From Cladochytrium replicatum (lineage: Eukaryota; Chytridiomycota; Chytridiomycetes; Cladochytriales; Cladochytriaceae), in contig JAHLKD010000015.1 of NCBI GenBank assembly GCA_025526935.1, positions 558,001-622,000 of the forward strand: a stretch of DNA of 64,000 bases, written 5' to 3'. Both the position numbers and the translations under genes were made by a program. Positions 59,601 through 64,000 of the stretch are shown in pieces (the stretch's first letter is position 1; each line of letters begins with the position of its first letter). The notes under the pieces were generated by a model. That model did not search any database and was not told the DNA's origin. It saw only the letters and a program-made list of their open reading frames with translations.

Positions 59601-61218
59601 GAAGCTATGCCCCCAGCAGATCACCAAAACAATCTAGTTCTTCATCAGACAACACCAGCACAGCATCTTCATCACAAAGCTCATCAGGTTTGACAATATA
59701 CTTCGTACAATTCCCTTTCTGACAATTTTTGAAGCTGTAGATATGGTGCCTCAACCTGTTGCAATCAAAACAATCAATCAGGTTATTGAATATCATTCAA
59801 ACTACTGGAAGTGTCTTTCGACACCATACTTCCACAAGCCAATGAGTGGTATGTTTGCTGAACAACTGTCAACTAGAAACACACAAAATGATGGTATTTT
59901 CAGTGAAGGATGCAGAGCGAACTATTTGCATTTCAGGTGTGTATAAACATAAATCTAAACACAAAATCGCAGGTTTAATCAATCACTCAGATTTGCTGGA
60001 CTTCTACTATTCAAGGAGGTTGAAGACCATGGGTTTGACGGAAATCATGCTTCAATCTCATATCCAACAATTGTTTGGTGGTCGGATATCGTCTAAGTAA
60101 GGTTGGATATCTGTTGGATATATATTTATTGCTGAACATCTTCTGTCAGTCATGCAACCATCAGCGAAAGCAAAACCATTTGTATTTATGTCCATAATAG
60201 GTCAGTTACAAAAGGATATCTAGAGACAGTTCTTGATATTTATTTTCAGCTGGAATGAAGTTAGGTACATTGGGATCAATTCTCAGGTTTTAAGATGCAA
60301 ACTAATGTGTTTTCGCAAAGAGGGCGATTATCAGAGGAGCAAAACACCCTTTCTCCAGAATCTACATTCTTAGTAAGAGACCGACTTGTTCATACTTACA
60401 TTGCCTCATTCCATTTCAAAACAGGTTGATGGGGTCACATCATATTTATACAAAATGACGCAAAACAACAATGTGGTCATTGACATTGATGTTGATTTGC
60501 TTTCAACCAAGAAGAAGATACAATCTTTCAGTAAAAGAGAGAAATCATCGAGACTCATGGTAATTTGTTGAAGCTTTCTAGTATGAATTAACCTCAAATT
60601 TTCTCGCTAAATTGCAGTATATATCAATCCAGCTGCTCGTTCGGGTTCTTAAAACGTTGTGGGATAAAATTGTGTGGTATGTGTTGATTTTTGGTTTTAT
60701 TTTTTCAATCCTCTTATAAATACTAAGCAGCAATGCCGATGCCAAAGTGGTGTTTTTGGGTTCAGGGATCGGAGCATATTGTTTAATGAAGTTCCTGATA
60801 TCAGGCAATCGATCTGAAGGTATGTTTGTGAATGCATTTGTTTTTCTTTATAAACATAAATCCAGGCATTATGAGCAGAGTGAACCGTGGGATTCTTGTG
60901 TTCCCATCAATTAGTGATTTGAAAGTGCACAGGAGTATGGATGGATGGTTTGTGAATGTAAGTATGATAGGCAATAGAGAGGTGTTCATACTAATACAGA
61001 CATCCACCAGCATATAAGATCATATATTCCTTCTAAGTTACCAATAAACACAAGACTGGGTGAAAGTTCTTTCTCTGGAGGTGAGTTCCGTGCCATTTTA
61101 TCTTGCCATATTTTTATGTGTACATGGTGCAGGGTCAGGAACATCAATTTCCAGCATGATGATCACATTAGAAGACTCAATTCTGGACTATTTATTTGAG
61201 GAAACCCACAATGTGTGA
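56633..61218 (+). CDS. CSN1-like PCI protein fused to class II histone deacetylase, 1144 aa
   Basis: Twenty-three exons keep frame throughout: 56633-56666, 56717-57000, 57051-57185, 57231-57428, 57481-57678, 57736-57945, 57992-58343, 58396-58558, 58613-58749, 58810-58942, 58995-59235, 59288-59687, 59741-59848, 59904-60096, 60150-60200, 60250-60264, 60321-60372, 60425-60559, 60618-60676, 60731-60819, 60866-60957, 61011-61080, 61133-61218. Residues 1-353 match COP9 signalosome subunit 1 / Rpn7 ([34 protein letters not shown] segment [16 protein letters not shown]). A 46-nt intron with TACTAAT leads into a class II (Hda1/Clr3-type) deacetylase, about 382-725: [47 protein letters not shown], so zinc and catalytic residues are intact. 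A Ser/Asp linker and an Arb2-like domain ([25 protein letters not shown]) follow. If not fused, HDAC could start at the internal MNIGGGSH. The micro-exon and exon 14 ends are the least certain. Confidence 0.8.
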
Positions 61219-61581
61219 GGCTTTGCGTTCTGTTTGTATTTATGGACTAGTTGTCTCACCACGAACAAACTGGATTTCGGTCACAGTTTGTCTTGACTTA
61301 TGCAAGCTCGTGATGTTCTGTTGATGATTTTGGATCGACATGTGCTTGGTCATCAAATAAAATTCTACTTCAAATAGTCGACTGCTCATTGTAGCGTCTT
61401 GAGTTCATGTTCTACTAACAAAATGAGTCCCTCATTGCAGCAAACTGGTAATCATAGAGATTTGCAAGAAACATCATCGCCCCTCCTACAGCAGCAACAG
61501 CTGATGTTAGAAGTTGCGTAGCTTATTAGGTCATTGACGATACGAAAACAAGTACAGTCGATTCCCGACACTCGTGATACA
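61219..61581. other. Convergent 3' region
   Basis: About 360 bases between the stops of the CSN1-HDAC gene and the methyltransferase gene. It contains AATAAA within ATCAAATAAAATTC near 61355, a plausible plus-strand poly(A) signal. No gene seen. Confidence 0.4.
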
Positions 61582-62483
61582 TTAATTAGGCGGTGAATCA
61601 GGACGCCTAGCGGTAAAGGACAAGTAAACTGCATCGTCCACTCCCTTGATCTCTCCACGGAGCCCTTCGTCATCCACAATTACATCCACGAAACCAACGG
61701 CCTCAAAAAGGTCGTTGAGCGAATCCCTAGAATGACGCCAACGTTGGTTCGTGGCGCCAGGACGTTCCCACACCCCGGCGGTCTGTGCGCCAACACAGCT
61801 GCCGACAAAAAAGCCACCGGGTTTGAGCATGCCAAAGACACGTTTGACCACGTTTTCGCATTGCGTTCTGTCGAGCACGTGAAGCACCGCGGTGGCGATC
61901 ACGGCATCCTGGTTCGAAACGAGACTGTACTTTTCGAGGACGGAGTCACTGTATTCGGATGAAATCGTGACGGCCATGTCATCGAAAATCGTCCGCACTT
62001 TTGCAAGTGACGCTCCGGTTTCACGCAAGTCGTCCTGGAACAGTTTCTTCCCGAAGTTCCAGTACCCATTGGTGAGATCGATTGCGGTGAGATTTTCGGG
62101 CTTCGCGCCGTGCACGATCATGGAGCGGATGTCAGTACCGAAGCAGCATCCTATTTCTGCGACGGAGATGTTGGAGCTGATACGGTCCAGCACTGGTTTG
62201 AATTTTGGATTGAGAGTGCCGCGGGGGTAGAGGAACATCATAGATTGGATGCATCTGGGAATAAAATATGTGTTTGACATTGCGGGAGACAAATGCAGTC
62301 AGTGGGTTACTTGTAGACATGAAGCGAGGAACGGACTTCTTTCCACACAGTTATGACGTGGTTGCGCAACGCATTACGGTCCTGGATTCCAGTCCACTTC
62401 GATGTGAATTCCAGGCTCTCATCCGTAAGTACCGGATCAGCGTTATCCTCCCTGAACGACCATCCCAGCGCCTGTGTGCTCAT
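61582..62483 (-). CDS. SAM-dependent methyltransferase, 281 aa
   Basis: Exons 62483-62311 and 62254-61582 flank a 56-nt intron (GTAACC...CCCAG). ATG 62483 gives MSTQALGWSFRED. The class I Rossmann methyltransferase pattern is present. Motif I is VAEIGCCFGTDIR at about 95, followed by an acidic residue in TAIDLTNGYW, then DAVIATAVLHVLD, and LKPGGFFVGSCVG as the post-motif strand. Family members transfer a methyl group from S-adenosylmethionine; the substrate cannot be told. An N-terminal 90-residue helical region precedes the fold. Lacks a signal peptide, so cytosolic. Confidence 0.82.
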
Positions 62484-62981
62484 GATCTATAAAATTCTTC
62501 CCTTGAGATCACGTGATTGTGAGTCGTGGGAACCTGGCAGTTTATCCCTCATATGATCCACTTGAAATCTGAGAGCACATAAAGTACGTATACGCAACTT
62601 GCGCCTTTTCTGCTTCCACCACTAAAGAACAGCAACGTTGCAATTTTGGTGGATAGGTTGATTGCGTTTGTGGACGTGGTATAAAGCAGGTCCAAGTCGC
62701 TCGATATCCAGAAACACATGAATATTTATGCTCGCAGCACTTGGCCAATGTGCTTTAATCCGAATCGTGCATGTTTAGGTCTTCGGTCTTCCAGCATCCA
62801 TTGTGCTCCAGCCCAAACCGTGTTTGTTTTAAGTCTTCCAGCATTCAAGTATATCGACCTCCCCCGAACTCAAATCGTTAATTGCGTCTCCAAAATCGTG
62901 GACTGGAGTCAATCAGACGCTCTGAGCATATCAATTGTTTTGTTATGGTAATACATTCTATTGCATTGATCAATCGCAATT
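62484..62981. other. Intergenic
   Basis: About 500 bases between two minus-strand genes: promoter of the methyltransferase and 3' end of the GST-like gene. A short imperfect duplication (TCTTC-CAGCATCCA / TCTTCCAGCATTCA) lies near 62785-62848. No gene seen. Confidence 0.4.
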
Positions 62982-63821
62982 TCAAGTAAGGACAAAGAAT
63001 TTTTCTTGAAGAGCATCGTGAAGGCGGCCAAACACACCGCCATGCCAGGTTTTGACCTCCTTCCACTCCTCTGCAGGCAAGCAGGAGTACATCATGTTCA
63101 GCCATCCCCCGATGATTATGTCTGCATAGTTTGGCTGCTTCCCTTCCAAGAATGGTCCATCTTCATGAACAGATAAATAGTGAGCCAAGGATGCGAGAGA
63201 TGACTTTGTCGACTCGTTGAGCTTTTCGCGAGCCTCTCCTTCGGACCGGAGAACATCCCAGGAGTCAAGGTGGGCACGTTTGGCCATCATGGCTTTAGTC
63301 GCATCCGCCGTTTCCGGGTTGAAAGGAAGGTACTGTGCACAGAGGCCAACGTTTCCAGAAAATGTCGCGTCAACGTGCAAATTGAACCTCGCGTAGTCGG
63401 CGTACTTTGATCCCGCGTTGGTGGTGATCGGGGCGAAGAAGACCGTGTCCTTGAACGGGCTGTCGTAATCCAGACCGGTCTTTGTGGAATCCGTCGGGAA
63501 CAACCTTCCTGCGCCTAAGTCCGGGAAGTTGTCGTCGAGGTAGACTGCAATGTCGAATGAGTCACCGATGACTTTGCCCGAGACTGGATCGCGGACCATG
63601 GGGAGGGTGTAATAGTCAGAGCCGTCGTCAAGCTTGCGAGTTGCGGGGCAGCTCAGATTTTTTCGGACGGTGGGGATGTCGAGGATGTCGACCCAGGTTG
63701 TTGTGAACGGACGGTTCTTGAAGCTCAGGGTGTAGCGAGCCTTCGATGGGTTTGGAGCGTAAGATCGCGGCTTGAGAGCCGACAAGATGTCGTAGAATAC
63801 GAGATCGGACGAGTCTGTCAT
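62982..63821 (-). CDS. Glutathione S-transferase-like protein, 279 aa
   Basis: Single exon from ATG 63821. The N-terminal thioredoxin-like fold (about 8-95) shows the fungal GST_N pattern: FYDILSALKP, the SKARYTLSFKNRPF helix, WVDILDIPTV, LPMVRDP and the GDSFDIAVYLDDNFP helix that binds the gamma-glutamyl part of glutathione. A helical C-terminal half (about 120-265) contains FLEGKQPNYADIIIGGWL. It resembles the fungal GST-like proteins that conjugate or reduce small molecules. No Cys sits at the usual omega-class position, so Ser or Tyr chemistry is more likely. Cytosolic, no signal peptide. Confidence 0.85.
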   Translation of the reverse strand: MTDSSDLVFYDILSALKPRSYAPNPSKARYTLSFKNRPFTTTWVDILDIPTVRKNLSCPATRKLDDGSDYYTLPMVRDPVSGKVIGDSFDIAVYLDDNFPDLGAGRLFPTDSTKTGLDYDSPFKDTVFFAPITTNAGSKYADYARFNLHVDATFSGNVGLCAQYLPFNPETADATKAMMAKRAHLDSWDVLRSEGEAREKLNESTKSSLASLAHYLSVHEDGPFLEGKQPNYADIIIGGWLNMMYSCLPAEEWKEVKTWHGGVFGRLHDALQEKFFVLT

Positions 63822-63927
63822 TTGTAGGGTGGATCAGCGAGCCGAGTGTGATCCGCGAGGAAAAGGTGTAAAATTTATCTGTGGGACAGGTATTATTGAA
63901 ACTGTATTTTACACAGCCATTTTCAGA

Positions 63928-64000
63928 ATGTCACTTTCAACCAAACTCGAAAAGAAACGCGCTGCTGCTTTACGCGTCGTCGCGTCGTTGGAGGCGATCG
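63928..64000 (+). CDS. Start of a gene cut by the window edge
   Basis: ATG 63928 opens a frame of 24 codons to the window end (MSLSTKLEKKRAAALRVVAS...). It is basic, alanine-rich and apparently helical. It lies 106 bp from the divergent GST-like start. Too short to identify. Confidence 0.5.
   Translation, partial: MSLSTKLEKKRAAALRVVASLEAI

Overview
The window is eukaryotic and fungal: short GT-AG introns (mostly 45-80 nt, often with a CTAAC or TACTAAT branch site), a family-2 chitin synthase, a Cdc24-type Rho GEF, WSC-domain wall proteins and HET-domain genes. A very large C2-domain protein resembling the centriole/basal-body protein C2CD3, plus remnants of a WWKSSG-type ankyrin-repeat family, point to a flagellated (zoosporic) fungus, most likely Chytridiomycota. 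That placement is an inference. Gene models were built by hand from splice sites and reading-frame continuity; no transcript or database evidence was available.

Layout. 1-3.4 kb: gene-poor, with two diverged tandem copies of an unknown family on the minus strand. 3.5-5.3 kb: an orphan two-exon gene. 5.5-12.5 kb: three tandem HET-domain genes and a fourth decayed copy. 13.1-16.5 kb: a small orphan gene and a mitochondrial-type PP2C phosphatase (pyruvate dehydrogenase phosphatase-like). 16.5-24 kb: chitin synthase between two gene-poor stretches. 24-27.8 kb: an acetate-transporter family membrane protein (minus) and a cyclic-nucleotide-binding-like domain fused to D-lactate dehydrogenase (plus). 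28.2-35.5 kb: an acidic decayed ORF, a zinc-finger-like protein, a low-complexity protein, a secreted mucin-like repeat protein (minus) and broken ankyrin-repeat sequence. 35.8-43.1 kb: a 1602-residue tail-anchored protein and a secreted protein with three WSC domains plus a CAP domain. 44.5-56.5 kb: Cdc24 (plus) converging on the 2463-residue C2CD3-like gene (minus). 56.6-61.2 kb: a 23-exon gene joining a COP9 signalosome subunit 1-like (PCI) protein to a class II histone deacetylase with an Arb2-like C-terminus. 61.5-64 kb: a methyltransferase and a glutathione S-transferase-like protein (both minus), then the first codons of another gene.

These are independent eukaryotic transcription units, not operons. 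Shared themes are cell wall and polarity (chitin synthase, Cdc24, WSC/CAP, mucin-like protein), carbon metabolism (acetate transporter, D-lactate dehydrogenase, pyruvate dehydrogenase phosphatase) and recognition-type repeat families undergoing birth and death (HET, ankyrin). The most unusual items are the CSN1-HDAC fusion, the cNMP-like-domain/D-LDH fusion, and the HET array whose third gene gains a spliced basic tail.
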